Below are positions 56,444 through 64,000 of a stretch of 64,000 nucleotides of DNA, piece by piece (positions within the stretch are counted from its first letter, which is position 1; each line of letters begins with the position of its first letter). This DNA is from Bacillota bacterium (lineage in GTDB: Bacteria; Bacillota; Clostridia; Christensenellales; Aristaeellaceae). Position numbers and translations under genes: made by a program. The stretch is from assembly GCA_023459275.1 (NCBI GenBank), contig JAEWVC010000012.1, positions 1-64,000 on the forward strand, in the 5' to 3' direction. The notes below the pieces were generated by a model. It made no database searches. It had not been told where the DNA came from and worked only from the letters and a program-made list of their open reading frames with translations.

Positions 56444-57349
56444 ATGCAGACGCAAACTTCCGCCACCCTGGCGGCAATAAGAAAGCGCCGCCGCAAAAGG
56501 ATCAGGCCCGGCCAGTTCGTATCCCTTGTATTCCTTTCGGTGATCGCCGTCATGATTCTGATCCCCATCGTATTCACGTTTCTGTATTCCTTCTTCCCCA
56601 AAGGGGAGATGGAATCATACTTGAAGCTTCGCGGCAGCTATGATGAAACAAAATGGCTGGATATCAAATTTTCCCCGGCCATGGTCTCCATCCGGCAGTA
56701 CTACAAGATCCTGATCGAGGAACCCCAGTATTTGAAGCTGTTCGTGAATTCCGCCAAGTATACGGCGGCGATCCTTTTGGGCCAGGCCGCGGTGATCCCC
56801 ATGATGGCCTACGCGCTGAGCCGCTTTACCTTCAAAGGCCGGGACGCGCTGTTTTTCGGCATTTTGATGCTTATGGTGCTGCCTTTCCAGGTGACCATGG
56901 CCCCCAGTGTGATTACCCTTCGGTGGATGGGCCTGATGGAAACGCCTTGGGCGGTGATCCTTCCCATGCTGTTTTCACCCTTCTATATTTTCCTTTTGCG
57001 CCAGTACATGGTCAGCCTGCCGAACGAGCTGCTGGAGGCGGGGATGATCGACGGGGCGGGCACCTTCCGCTGCTATGCCCATGTGGTGATCCCTGTGTGC
57101 AAGCCCATCCTGGGTGCGGCGGCAGCACTTTCCTTCGCAGATTGCTGGAACATGGTGGAACAGCCCTTGGTCTACCTTGCCAACCGTACGGAGGACCAGC
57201 CCCTGTCGGTGATGTTCAACCAGCTGAGCACCGATGGGGCGGACGTGGCCTTTGCCGGGGCCGCGCTGTTCATTTTGCCGGCGCTCTTTGTTTACTTTTA
57301 TTTCCAGGAAGATATTCTGCTAGGCGTCACGCTCAGCGAACTGAAATAG
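56444..57349 (+). CDS. Sugar ABC transporter permease (second subunit)
   Basis: A 301-residue MalG/UgpE-like permease. The N terminus is basic (RKRRRKRIRPGQ) before helix 1 (FVSLVFLSVIAVMILIPIVFTFLYSF). The EAA loop reads NELLEAGMIDGAGTFRCYAHVVIPVCKPIL. It follows the first subunit by 13 bases. Intact. Confidence 0.88.
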   Translation: MQTQTSATLAAIRKRRRKRIRPGQFVSLVFLSVIAVMILIPIVFTFLYSFFPKGEMESYLKLRGSYDETKWLDIKFSPAMVSIRQYYKILIEEPQYLKLFVNSAKYTAAILLGQAAVIPMMAYALSRFTFKGRDALFFGILMLMVLPFQVTMAPSVITLRWMGLMETPWAVILPMLFSPFYIFLLRQYMVSLPNELLEAGMIDGAGTFRCYAHVVIPVCKPILGAAAALSFADCWNMVEQPLVYLANRTEDQPLSVMFNQLSTDGADVAFAGAALFILPALFVYFYFQEDILLGVTLSELK

Positions 57350-57367
57350 CGGGAGGGAGCGCAGGGT

Positions 57368-58723
57368 ATGCGATTGAAAAGGATTGCTGTAAAAGGCTTT
57401 GTGATACTGGCGGTGACCGTGGCGCTGTGCATGTTTTTCGCCAATACGGTCATGACCATCACCACGCCCAAGATCAAGCTCGTGCAGGCCAGCCGTGGAA
57501 GGCTGGAACAGAAGATCAAGCTCGCCGGCCAGGTGTATTTTCCGGATACGCAGGAGGTTACCCTCAAGGATGCGGCCAAGAGCAGCATCGTGGTGGACAA
57601 CGTGTACGTGCGTGCCGGCCATCATGTGGAAAAAGGGGAGACGCTGTTTACTGCCACGCTGCCCGATTATGATAAGGACTGGAAGGAACTCCAGGACAAG
57701 TACGATGAAAAGGCCCAGTCCCTGATGGACAAGGACATCGAAAACCGCAAGGCCTCCAAGGAAAGCACGCAGAACAAGATGTACGATACCGTGATGGAGG
57801 CCCAGTCGGCCCTGGTTGCCGCGGAGCATGACGCCCGGGCGCTGGCGCTGGGCGCCGGCATCACCCTGGGGCCGGATGCCGCCGCCTGGGGGGAGCTGGC
57901 CGCGGGGAACGAAGCGCTTGCTAAGGCTGTTGAAGGGGTGCAGACGGCGAAAACCGCCTATGACGAGGCGTACAGCGCCTTCTTTAAATCCTTCAACAGC
58001 TCCAAGCTCCGGGTGCGGACCGAGACCTTCAAGTATATCAATGAACGCAACACACTTCTGAAGGAAATGTCCCAGATTTCCGACGATATGGTGGATCTGA
58101 CCCGGCGCAGGGACGCCCTTTCCACCGTCACTGCTCCCCATGAAGGGTATGTGGTGGAGGTAAAGGTAAAAAGCGGCGATACCTACAACGGCTCCGCCAG
58201 CGCTTTCACCTTGAGCGCCGAAGGCGCCGCTCCAGTGCTCAGAGCCGATATCACCAGCCTTAATAAATCCATCGCTGACGGCACCAAGGTGGAGGTGGCG
58301 GGGGACTATGGCACGGAAAAGACCGCCGTGGAAAAGAGCGTGCTGGAGGCTGACGGGAAAAAATACATCTATGTGACCCTGTCGGACAACATCGTGTCCG
58401 TCAGGGGCGGCATCGTCAGGATGATCACCGACGAAAACACGGAGATGACGGTGACCTACAGGGCCAAGGATTCCGCCACCCTGATCCCCGCCAGCGCCGT
58501 GCGCAGCGAGGGGGAAGGGCAGGACTACGTGTACCTCATCAACCACACCTGGGGCGGGTTCCTGAGTTCCAGCAGCATGAAGGTGACAAAAACCTCCGTC
58601 ACCGTTCTGGAAAGGGGCGATACCGTGGTGTCCATCCAGCAGGAAATGGAATATCAGGACATCGCCGACAAGGAGGACAGGGCACTCACCGATGGCTGCA
58701 CCGTGATGGAATATATCGAATAG
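57368..58723 (+). CDS. HlyD/membrane-fusion-type protein
   Basis: A 451-residue protein with one N-terminal helix (GFVILAVTVALCMFFANTVMTI), then a barrel-sandwich half (KIKLAGQVYFPDTQEVTL, VYVRAGHHVEKGETLFTATL), a long coiled coil (about residues 105-250: YDEKAQSLMDKDIENRKASKESTQNKMYDTVMEAQSALVAAEHDARAL) and the return half (APHEGYVVEVKVKSGDTYNGSA). Such adaptors work with ABC exporters (MacA-MacB type). Here it stands between sugar permeases and a MacB-like permease, in what looks like one operon. Confidence 0.78.
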   Translation: MRLKRIAVKGFVILAVTVALCMFFANTVMTITTPKIKLVQASRGRLEQKIKLAGQVYFPDTQEVTLKDAAKSSIVVDNVYVRAGHHVEKGETLFTATLPDYDKDWKELQDKYDEKAQSLMDKDIENRKASKESTQNKMYDTVMEAQSALVAAEHDARALALGAGITLGPDAAAWGELAAGNEALAKAVEGVQTAKTAYDEAYSAFFKSFNSSKLRVRTETFKYINERNTLLKEMSQISDDMVDLTRRRDALSTVTAPHEGYVVEVKVKSGDTYNGSASAFTLSAEGAAPVLRADITSLNKSIADGTKVEVAGDYGTEKTAVEKSVLEADGKKYIYVTLSDNIVSVRGGIVRMITDENTEMTVTYRAKDSATLIPASAVRSEGEGQDYVYLINHTWGGFLSSSSMKVTKTSVTVLERGDTVVSIQQEMEYQDIADKEDRALTDGCTVMEYIE

Positions 58724-58738
58724 TCCCGGGGAGGAAAC

Positions 58739-59947
58739 ATGAAGAAAAAGAATATCCGATTCCTTGCCGGGCTTGTCCTGTGTGCGATGGTCCTTGCCTT
58801 CTGCGCTTTTAGCCTGAGCGGCGTGGACAGGGATCTGCAGTACCTGATTCCCGCACCTGCTTTGGAGATGGCGTCTCCCGGGCAGGGGCAGGAAGGCGGG
58901 GAGCAGAAGCCCGCAAGGCCCAACCAGGCGGCGGAGGAGTTGCTTGGATCCTTGGAGACGGCCGCGGAGACCTGGAGCGGCACAATACAAGCCTATACCT
59001 TCAGCGGCATCCTGGAAAAGGCAAGCATCGTTTCCGATACGGAAGAAACAAAGCAGGCACGCCTTACCGCCCTCTGGGAAAGCGCGTTTTTGGTCACGCC
59101 CAAATACCTGCACTTTGGCCGATTGTTTTATCCGGAAGAGCTGAAAAAAGGGGCCGCCGTGATCCTGCTGGATGAGCAGTTGGCCCTGGCACTTTTCAAA
59201 ATCGCCCAGCCCGTAGGCCGTACGGTCAAAATTTCCGGCATTCCTTTTACGGTGGTGGGTATCCTGCGGCATACAAAGGGCGTTGGGGACAGCGAGGACT
59301 ATGGTGCCTACGTGCCCCTTTCCTACCTTTGGGACAAACAGATCCAGCTTCAGGCGCTGATGGTCACGGCCCGGCCTATTCCCGGCGCGGGGGCCAGAGC
59401 CGCCTTTGCCGCCAATATGGAAAGCTGGAAATCCGGCGGCACGCTCATTGACCTTGGCAAGGAAGCCATGGGCGCGCTTTTGCCGCTGCGGGTACTGCTG
59501 TTTTTTGCGGGCATTACGGTATTCTTCCGGGCATTGTCCCTGTGGAACGGCCTGGCCCGCCGCTTCTGGGCCGGCTACAGGCGGCGGCTTGACAGGGAGT
59601 ACGCCGTGAAATTGATGCCGCGCCTGGTCTTGGAGCTTATGGCGCTGGCTGCGGGATACGGCGCGCTGACCCTTGGCGCGGCAATGCTGATCCAATACAT
59701 TGTAGCCCCGGTGTACACTTTTACCGAATGGGTTCCCGCCGTGCTGGTGGAATGGCAGGACATCAAGGAGGCTTTTTTCAAAGTGTGGCAGGCGGCCGCC
59801 GCGCTCCAAGAGCTGCGCAGCACGGATTTGAGCCGCATCCGCTTTTTCGGCATGGTGACGGCCTGGTTCAGCGCCCTTGCAGCCGTGCTCCTGACGGCGC
59901 TGTGGACCGGCTGGTGGGCTGAGCGGGGGAAAAAGGAACACGTCTGA
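58739..59947 (+). CDS. MacB/FtsX-like permease
   Basis: A 402-residue membrane protein. A helix at about 7-25 is followed by a large extracytoplasmic MacB-type domain (SIVSDTEETKQARLTALWESAFLV, GAAVILLDEQLALALFKIAQPVGRTVKISGIPFTVVGILRHTKGVG) and about three C-terminal helices (LLPLRVLLFFAGITVFFRAL, LELMALAAGYGALTLGAAMLIQYIV, MVTAWFSALAAVLLTALWTGWWA). It follows the membrane-fusion gene by 15 bases. No ATPase gene follows. The pair might form a MacAB-like mechanotransducer using an ATPase encoded elsewhere. Confidence 0.72.
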   Translation: MKKKNIRFLAGLVLCAMVLAFCAFSLSGVDRDLQYLIPAPALEMASPGQGQEGGEQKPARPNQAAEELLGSLETAAETWSGTIQAYTFSGILEKASIVSDTEETKQARLTALWESAFLVTPKYLHFGRLFYPEELKKGAAVILLDEQLALALFKIAQPVGRTVKISGIPFTVVGILRHTKGVGDSEDYGAYVPLSYLWDKQIQLQALMVTARPIPGAGARAAFAANMESWKSGGTLIDLGKEAMGALLPLRVLLFFAGITVFFRALSLWNGLARRFWAGYRRRLDREYAVKLMPRLVLELMALAAGYGALTLGAAMLIQYIVAPVYTFTEWVPAVLVEWQDIKEAFFKVWQAAAALQELRSTDLSRIRFFGMVTAWFSALAAVLLTALWTGWWAERGKKEHV

Positions 59948-60151
59948 AGCGCAGCAGAAACAACAAAACGCGCGCCGGCACGCTTCTTCGCATCGAAACG
60001 CCTTTTCCTCCGGGGCACCGTGACGCCTTGCGCGGCCGCGGGATCTTCTTGGCGAAAACAATATGAAAAGCAGGCGTCTGGCGGCTGGCACTTTTTTGAA
60101 TCCGCACATCCATCATGCATGCGGCTGCCCTGCCCACAGCCCTAACTTTCC

Positions 60152-60180
60152 TTGCAAAGGCGAAAAACAGATTGTATAAT
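60152..60180 (+). promoter_or_regulatory. Sigma-A promoter of the CPBP protease gene
   Basis: TTGCAA and TATAAT with a 17-base spacer, about 60 bases before the start at 60244. The rest of the interval 59948-60243 holds no gene I can support. Confidence 0.7.
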
Positions 60181-60243
60181 AACCATGTTTTCCTTTGCTT
60201 TCAATCGGGCTGCGGGAATGCGATTCGGAAAAAGGGAGCGGAA

Positions 60244-61107
60244 ATGAACAAAATGTCCAAAATCTCCAAGACGTTTGTCATAGCATCCCTGTCTTTGAGC
60301 TGGCTGCTTACATTGGTGCTGTACATCGCGGGGATTCTGGAGGAATCTGTTCCATATATCATGCTGGTCCCATTGGCAGTGGCCTTTTTAACGCGTATCA
60401 TTTCCCGGGGGATTTCAAAAGAGATATACAGGAACCCCGATGCCAAAGGGTTCATCCCCTTTTTGAAGGCGTTGATCTTCGCCCTTTTCATGCCTATAGC
60501 CATTGTATCCGCATGCGCGTTCCTGGGCGCCTTCCTATATGGGCAATCCGTAAACAAGCAGTTTGTGGATGGCTTGTATAACGGCAGCTTGATTTTGTTT
60601 GTGCTTCAGCAGGCCTTCCTGACACAGAGCGTCTTGTTTGCTTTGGGGGAGGAATATGGTTGGCGGGCTTTTTTGCTGCCAGAGCTTGCCAAAACATACG
60701 GTAAAGTGAGGGCGAGCACTATCGTTGGTATTGTTTGGGCCCTCTATCATATTCCCGTAATGGTATTGCTCAATGCGGAAGAGGCGGGCATGTTGCAGGC
60801 GCTTGCTCTGGCGCTGATCCAAGGCAGCGCAGCGTTCGTATTTTCGTATCTGTTTTCCTATTGCTATTTCCTGTCCAACAGGGTGCTGCCTGCCGTTGCC
60901 ATGCATAGCCTGTGGAACCTGTATAATCCGCTTATTTTGGGCAGTATCTATAAGGGCAGCGCAGGCTTGGTGCTCCATAAGGGCCCCATTTACATGACCA
61001 ATGGGGAGGGCATCTTGGGTATCGTTTTTGCGGGGATCGCCGCCGCCGTTCTCATAAGCGCCATGCGGAAGGGCGCTTCCAAAAAGGCCGCGGCACCCGT
61101 GGCGTAA
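60244..61107 (+). CDS. CPBP-family intramembrane metalloprotease
   Basis: A 287-residue protein with about eight helices and the three CPBP (CAAX protease/bacteriocin-processing) motifs: GEEYGWRAFLLPEL (about residue 135), VGIVWALYHIPVM (about 162) and PAVAMHSLWNLYNP (about 217). The glutamates and histidines should bind a catalytic zinc. Members process prenylated proteins or give bacteriocin immunity; the substrate here is unknown. A GGAGCGGAA site precedes the ATG at 60244. Monocistronic with its own promoter. Confidence 0.9.
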   Translation: MNKMSKISKTFVIASLSLSWLLTLVLYIAGILEESVPYIMLVPLAVAFLTRIISRGISKEIYRNPDAKGFIPFLKALIFALFMPIAIVSACAFLGAFLYGQSVNKQFVDGLYNGSLILFVLQQAFLTQSVLFALGEEYGWRAFLLPELAKTYGKVRASTIVGIVWALYHIPVMVLLNAEEAGMLQALALALIQGSAAFVFSYLFSYCYFLSNRVLPAVAMHSLWNLYNPLILGSIYKGSAGLVLHKGPIYMTNGEGILGIVFAGIAAAVLISAMRKGASKKAAAPVA

Positions 61108-61370
61108 CGGGGCGGGAAAGCGCCGGACCGGGCCAGCGGCGGCCCAAATGGGTTTTTTGATGAATTTGCTTTTTGTTGATGTACTTGGGGGTATTAGGGC
61201 CATGGCGACGGTGGTACTGTCCCTGATTCTGCTGCCACCAGGGGCCTGCCGCTTCAAAGTCCTCAAAAGCAGCAAAAAAATATGCGGTTACATTGCTTCT
61301 ATGGGATCATACCGGCACATGGGAATATAGATCGGTATGCAAATGAGGGGCCCGGCGGCAAAATGATTTT

Positions 61371-62459
61371 TTATTGCTTCGATGCGTCCAGGTATTCTTC
61401 CAGGCACCAGCCGTTGTCCCGCATGATGGTGCTGTGGGGAAGCCCCACATACCGGATATGCCAGGGCTCCGCCAGGTAGCCTGTGATGTCCTGCTTATCC
61501 TCTTCATAACGGATGATGAAGCCATAGTCCCAGCAATGGGCGCTGAGCCACAATGCCTGCTGCGTATCTTTGAAATAGGTTCCGGGCACGGTAATGTCAA
61601 AGGCAAGGCCCGTATGGTGCTCACTGGTGCCGGGATCGGCCACGGTGAGCCGGGTGGCGGAGACGGCGCTTTCGCGGCTTCTGCCGTCTTTCAAATACTC
61701 GTTTACCTTTGCGTCAAAAAGCTGCTGCTGATATTTTACGGAGCGGTATCCCGCGCTTACCTGCCAGACGGTGATCCCGTCCTGATGGGCGGCCCGGAGC
61801 ATGGTGATGAGCGCGTCCACGGCCTCCTTTTCCCCTTGGATATCGCTGCCCTTGATAGTAACAAGGTCGCTGGGGCACTCTTTGCGAAGATACACAAGCT
61901 GTTTTGTTTTGTAATCCTCCGGAATCGGGTTGCTCTTGTTCACCAGGATGGGCGTCTGGGACGCGAAGGACGCGCCGGGCGCAGGCGTTGGCGTAGGTGC
62001 CGGCGTGGGGGTGATCACAATGCGCTGCGCCCTATCGGAATAGAGAAGTTCTTTGGTGATGGTTCCCGCGATGCCGTCCGCGTCAAGCCCGTGCTGGCTT
62101 TGGAACAGGATCACCGCGTTTTTCGTTCCGTTGCCGAATTGGCCGTCCACCTCGCCCTGATAGTATCCCAGCTCCTTCAGGCGCGTCTGCAGCTTTGCAA
62201 CCTCATCGCCCTTAGCGCCGTTTTTCAAGAGCTGTTCCGTGGGCGTGGGGGTGGGCAGACTAGGGTCGGGCGTCGTAAGCAGGATGCTTCCTGCGGAAGG
62301 GGCTGGAGTTGGTGTCAGGCGCATTTCCTCCGCCGTGCGTGAGGAGAGGTCCAGCACCCGGCCGCTTAGCCAGCCCACCGCGGTTAGCAGGATACCTAAA
62401 GCCACAAGGCCCAGGATGGTGGGGATATTCCGCTTTCTTCTGCGTTTTGCGCTGCGCAT
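61371..62459 (-). CDS. VanY-type D-Ala-D-Ala carboxypeptidase with peptidoglycan-binding domain
   Basis: A 362-residue cell-wall protein. After an N-terminal membrane anchor (RNIPTILGLVALGILLTAVGWLSGRVLDL) and a Pro/Thr linker comes a peptidoglycan-binding domain (LLKNGAKGDEVAKLQTRLKELGYYQGEVDGQFGNGTKNAVILFQ), a second PTPTPAP linker, and a VanY zinc peptidase domain (VSAGYRSVKYQQQLFD, GTSEHHTGLAFDITVPG, GYLAEPWHIRYVG). The catalytic His, Asp and His are present. It trims peptidoglycan stem peptides outside the membrane. The ATG at 62459 has GGAGGCAGC upstream. The 260-base gap before it (61108-61370) has no clear gene. Confidence 0.9.
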   Translation of the reverse strand: MRSAKRRRKRNIPTILGLVALGILLTAVGWLSGRVLDLSSRTAEEMRLTPTPAPSAGSILLTTPDPSLPTPTPTEQLLKNGAKGDEVAKLQTRLKELGYYQGEVDGQFGNGTKNAVILFQSQHGLDADGIAGTITKELLYSDRAQRIVITPTPAPTPTPAPGASFASQTPILVNKSNPIPEDYKTKQLVYLRKECPSDLVTIKGSDIQGEKEAVDALITMLRAAHQDGITVWQVSAGYRSVKYQQQLFDAKVNEYLKDGRSRESAVSATRLTVADPGTSEHHTGLAFDITVPGTYFKDTQQALWLSAHCWDYGFIIRYEEDKQDITGYLAEPWHIRYVGLPHSTIMRDNGWCLEEYLDASKQ

Positions 62460-62657
62460 GCTGCCTCCTTCAAACCATGGGCCCAGTATACCATGATACG
62501 ACGTTCGAAACAAGGCGAACCATCCCGCGGCAGCCTTCTATTGTGATAAGGGGATGCCATGCCGGACGATACTATGGGGCAGATGCTCGATTATGCAGGA
62601 GTTGGTTCGCCGGCGTCGAATCATATTCCTTTAAGGAAAAATGCGGGAGGTGCGCCT

Positions 62658-64000
62658 ATGCGCGACATGCTGCTGATCGTGAGCTTTGATGAGGCGAATA
62701 GCCGCTCTGTGGCGCGCAAGCTTCGCGCGGAACGGGTGTATTGCAAGATTGTCCCCGCAGACATCACGGTGGAGGAAGTGAAGGCCCAGGAGGCCATGGG
62801 GCTGGTGCTGGCGGGATCGTCCAAGGGGACCATGAGCCTGCCGGGCTTTGATAAAGGCCTGCTGGATTTGAAGCTGCCGGTGCTGGCGCTGGGGGACGCG
62901 GCCGCCATGCTGTGTGCCCTGCTGGGCGGCCAGGCATCGGATGGCTTTCTGCCGCAAAGCGCCGCGCCCGTTACTTATCAGACGGAGATGGGCCTGTTTA
63001 CGGATGTGGCCGAGGGCGAGCGGATGATGACCTGCGTGCGCCCTCTGCTCCTTCCCGAGGGGCTTACGCCGGCAGCCTATACGGGGGAAGCGGTGATCGG
63101 CTTTGCGGATTTGGAGCAGTCTTTGTACGGGCTGCAGTTTCAGGTGGAGCAGAACGATCCGGACGGCATCCTCATCCTGTCCAATTTCGCCCTCAAGGTA
63201 TGCGGCCTGACCCCCTGGTGGGACAACGAGGCCTTCATTCAGCGCGCCGTGGAGGAGATTCGACGCGTGGCGGGGGACGGTACGGTGCTGTGCGCCGTCT
63301 CCGGCGGCGTGGACAGCGGCGTTTGCGCGCTGCTGGGCCACCGGGCCGTGGGCGCGCGCCTGAAGTGCATCTTTGTGGATACGGGGCTTTTGCGCAAGGG
63401 CGAGGCGGATTTTGTGCTGGGCTATTACAGGGACGGGCTGGGGCTTGACATTGCCCGCGTGGACGCTTCGGACCGCTTTTTGCGCGAGCTTTCCGGCATT
63501 TCGGACCCTGATAAGAAAAATCAAACCGTGCTGCGCCTTTTGCAGGAGGAACTCATAGCGCAGACGGACCAAACTGCAAACGCCACGGTTCTTTTGCAGG
63601 GCACCAATTACTCCGATATCCCCGTGTGCGACGCCCGGGAATCGCCTTTGTCCCTTGCGCTGCGCGCAAGCGGCATCGCGCTGGCGGAGCCCGTGCGGGA
63701 GCTTTTCAAGGATGAGATCCGCCGTGTGGGCGAAGAGATGGGCATGCCCCAGGAGATCTATTCCAGGCAGCCGTTTCCCGGCGCCGGCCTTGCGCTGCGC
63801 ATCCTGGGGGATGTGACCTCCCAGCGCCTGTTCATCTTGCGGGAAGCCGATTTCATTTTTCAGGACGAGGTGGAGAAAAGCGGGCAGGGAAAACGGCTTT
63901 GGCAGTATTTTGCGGTGCTCAGCGATCTGGCGGGCAACGGGATCAATGGCACCGCCGTCTGCCTTCGGGCAGTGCATTCCGGCGAAAGCTCCATGGGCAT
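62658..64000 (+). CDS. GMP synthase-like protein with degenerate amidotransferase domain (cut by window end)
   Basis: An open frame from the ATG at 62658 (GGGAGGTG upstream) to the window end, at least 447 residues. The C-terminal part is a GuaA ATP-pyrophosphatase: P-loop AVSGGVDSGVCALL (about residue 213), FVDTGLLRKGEADFV, LQGTNYSDIPVCD, and QPFPGAGLALRILG. The N-terminal 200 residues match the class I glutamine amidotransferase fold (LIVSFDEANSRSVARKLR, LVLAGSSKGTMSL), but the nucleophile region reads PVLALGDAAAMLC where active enzymes have G-I-C-Y-G. It may use free ammonia or be a paralogue with another role. Confidence 0.8.
   Translation, partial: MRDMLLIVSFDEANSRSVARKLRAERVYCKIVPADITVEEVKAQEAMGLVLAGSSKGTMSLPGFDKGLLDLKLPVLALGDAAAMLCALLGGQASDGFLPQSAAPVTYQTEMGLFTDVAEGERMMTCVRPLLLPEGLTPAAYTGEAVIGFADLEQSLYGLQFQVEQNDPDGILILSNFALKVCGLTPWWDNEAFIQRAVEEIRRVAGDGTVLCAVSGGVDSGVCALLGHRAVGARLKCIFVDTGLLRKGEADFVLGYYRDGLGLDIARVDASDRFLRELSGISDPDKKNQTVLRLLQEELIAQTDQTANATVLLQGTNYSDIPVCDARESPLSLALRASGIALAEPVRELFKDEIRRVGEEMGMPQEIYSRQPFPGAGLALRILGDVTSQRLFILREADFIFQDEVEKSGQGKRLWQYFAVLSDLAGNGINGTAVCLRAVHSGESSMG

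Noticed and set aside
57320..60109. A 929-codon minus-strand frame across the membrane-fusion and MacB-like genes
   Set aside because: His/Gly/Arg-rich composition without domains, fully antisense to two recognisable genes with ribosome sites.
61971..62010. Tandem PTPAP-type repeats read as a DNA repeat element
   Set aside because: They encode the Pro/Thr linker of the VanY-type protein, a common cell-wall spacer.
62631..63977. A 448-codon minus-strand frame opposite the GMP-synthase-like gene
   Set aside because: Antisense shadow; the plus strand carries a recognisable PP-loop and other GuaA motifs.

Overview
The window looks like a chromosomal segment from an endospore-forming member of the Clostridia (Bacillota). 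The evidence is a gerA-type spore germination operon, Bacillota-style ribosome binding sites (GGAGG close to ATG/TTG/GTG starts), FeoAB, the AmmeMemoRadiSam genes and CPBP/VanY-type proteins. Most of the window is fairly GC-rich, while the ger operon is clearly AT-rich. No tRNA, rRNA or CRISPR array was seen.

Bases 1 to about 20,650 are a degenerate, apparently cryptic, HK97-like siphophage prophage. The late genes run on the minus strand: small terminase, HNH endonuclease, ParB/Mom/methyltransferase DNA-modification genes, TerL, portal/capsid, connectors and tail genes, leaving the window at base 1. The immunity region (XRE repressor, ImmA-type protease, antirepressor-like protein, SprT-like protein) is on the plus strand at 17.4-20.4 kb. 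TerL carries an intein with the WCT signature of class 3 inteins inside its Walker A motif. Portal and major capsid are fused into one reading frame, with the protease gene missing. The SNF2 helicase is broken by an HNH gene, an apparent frameshift at Walker A and a lost 3' end. Several small phage genes are frameshifted or truncated. No integrase is visible.

Bases 20.8-26.2 kb hold the germinant receptor operon (A, B and C subunits, a small two-helix membrane protein and a shortened second A-type protein). Bases 26.3-31.9 kb are a patchwork of small accessory genes (tandem-repeat protein, GGCT-fold protein, acidic-tailed phage-like protein, Csp-like copper-binding protein, secreted DUF3089 hydrolase), decayed genes and an imperfectly duplicated non-coding segment.

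From 31.9 kb to the end the genome looks like a stable host backbone: feoAB; a lone HNH gene; a TTG-started alpha/alpha-toroid protein; a two-component system divergent from a VTC/DUF4956/DUF4353/phosphodiester-glycosidase operon, with candidate response-regulator boxes between them; AmrS plus a fused Memo-AMMECR1 protein; an arsenic operon (ArsR, permease, thioredoxin-like, ArsM, ArsC) with two identical-architecture operators; a split permease with a C_GCAxxG_C_C protein; an AraC regulator divergent from a GH127-type glycosidase and a sugar-ABC-like operon that continues into a membrane-fusion protein and a MacB-type permease; a CPBP protease; a VanY-type carboxypeptidase; and a GMP-synthase-like gene, cut by the window end, whose amidotransferase domain lacks the catalytic cysteine motif.
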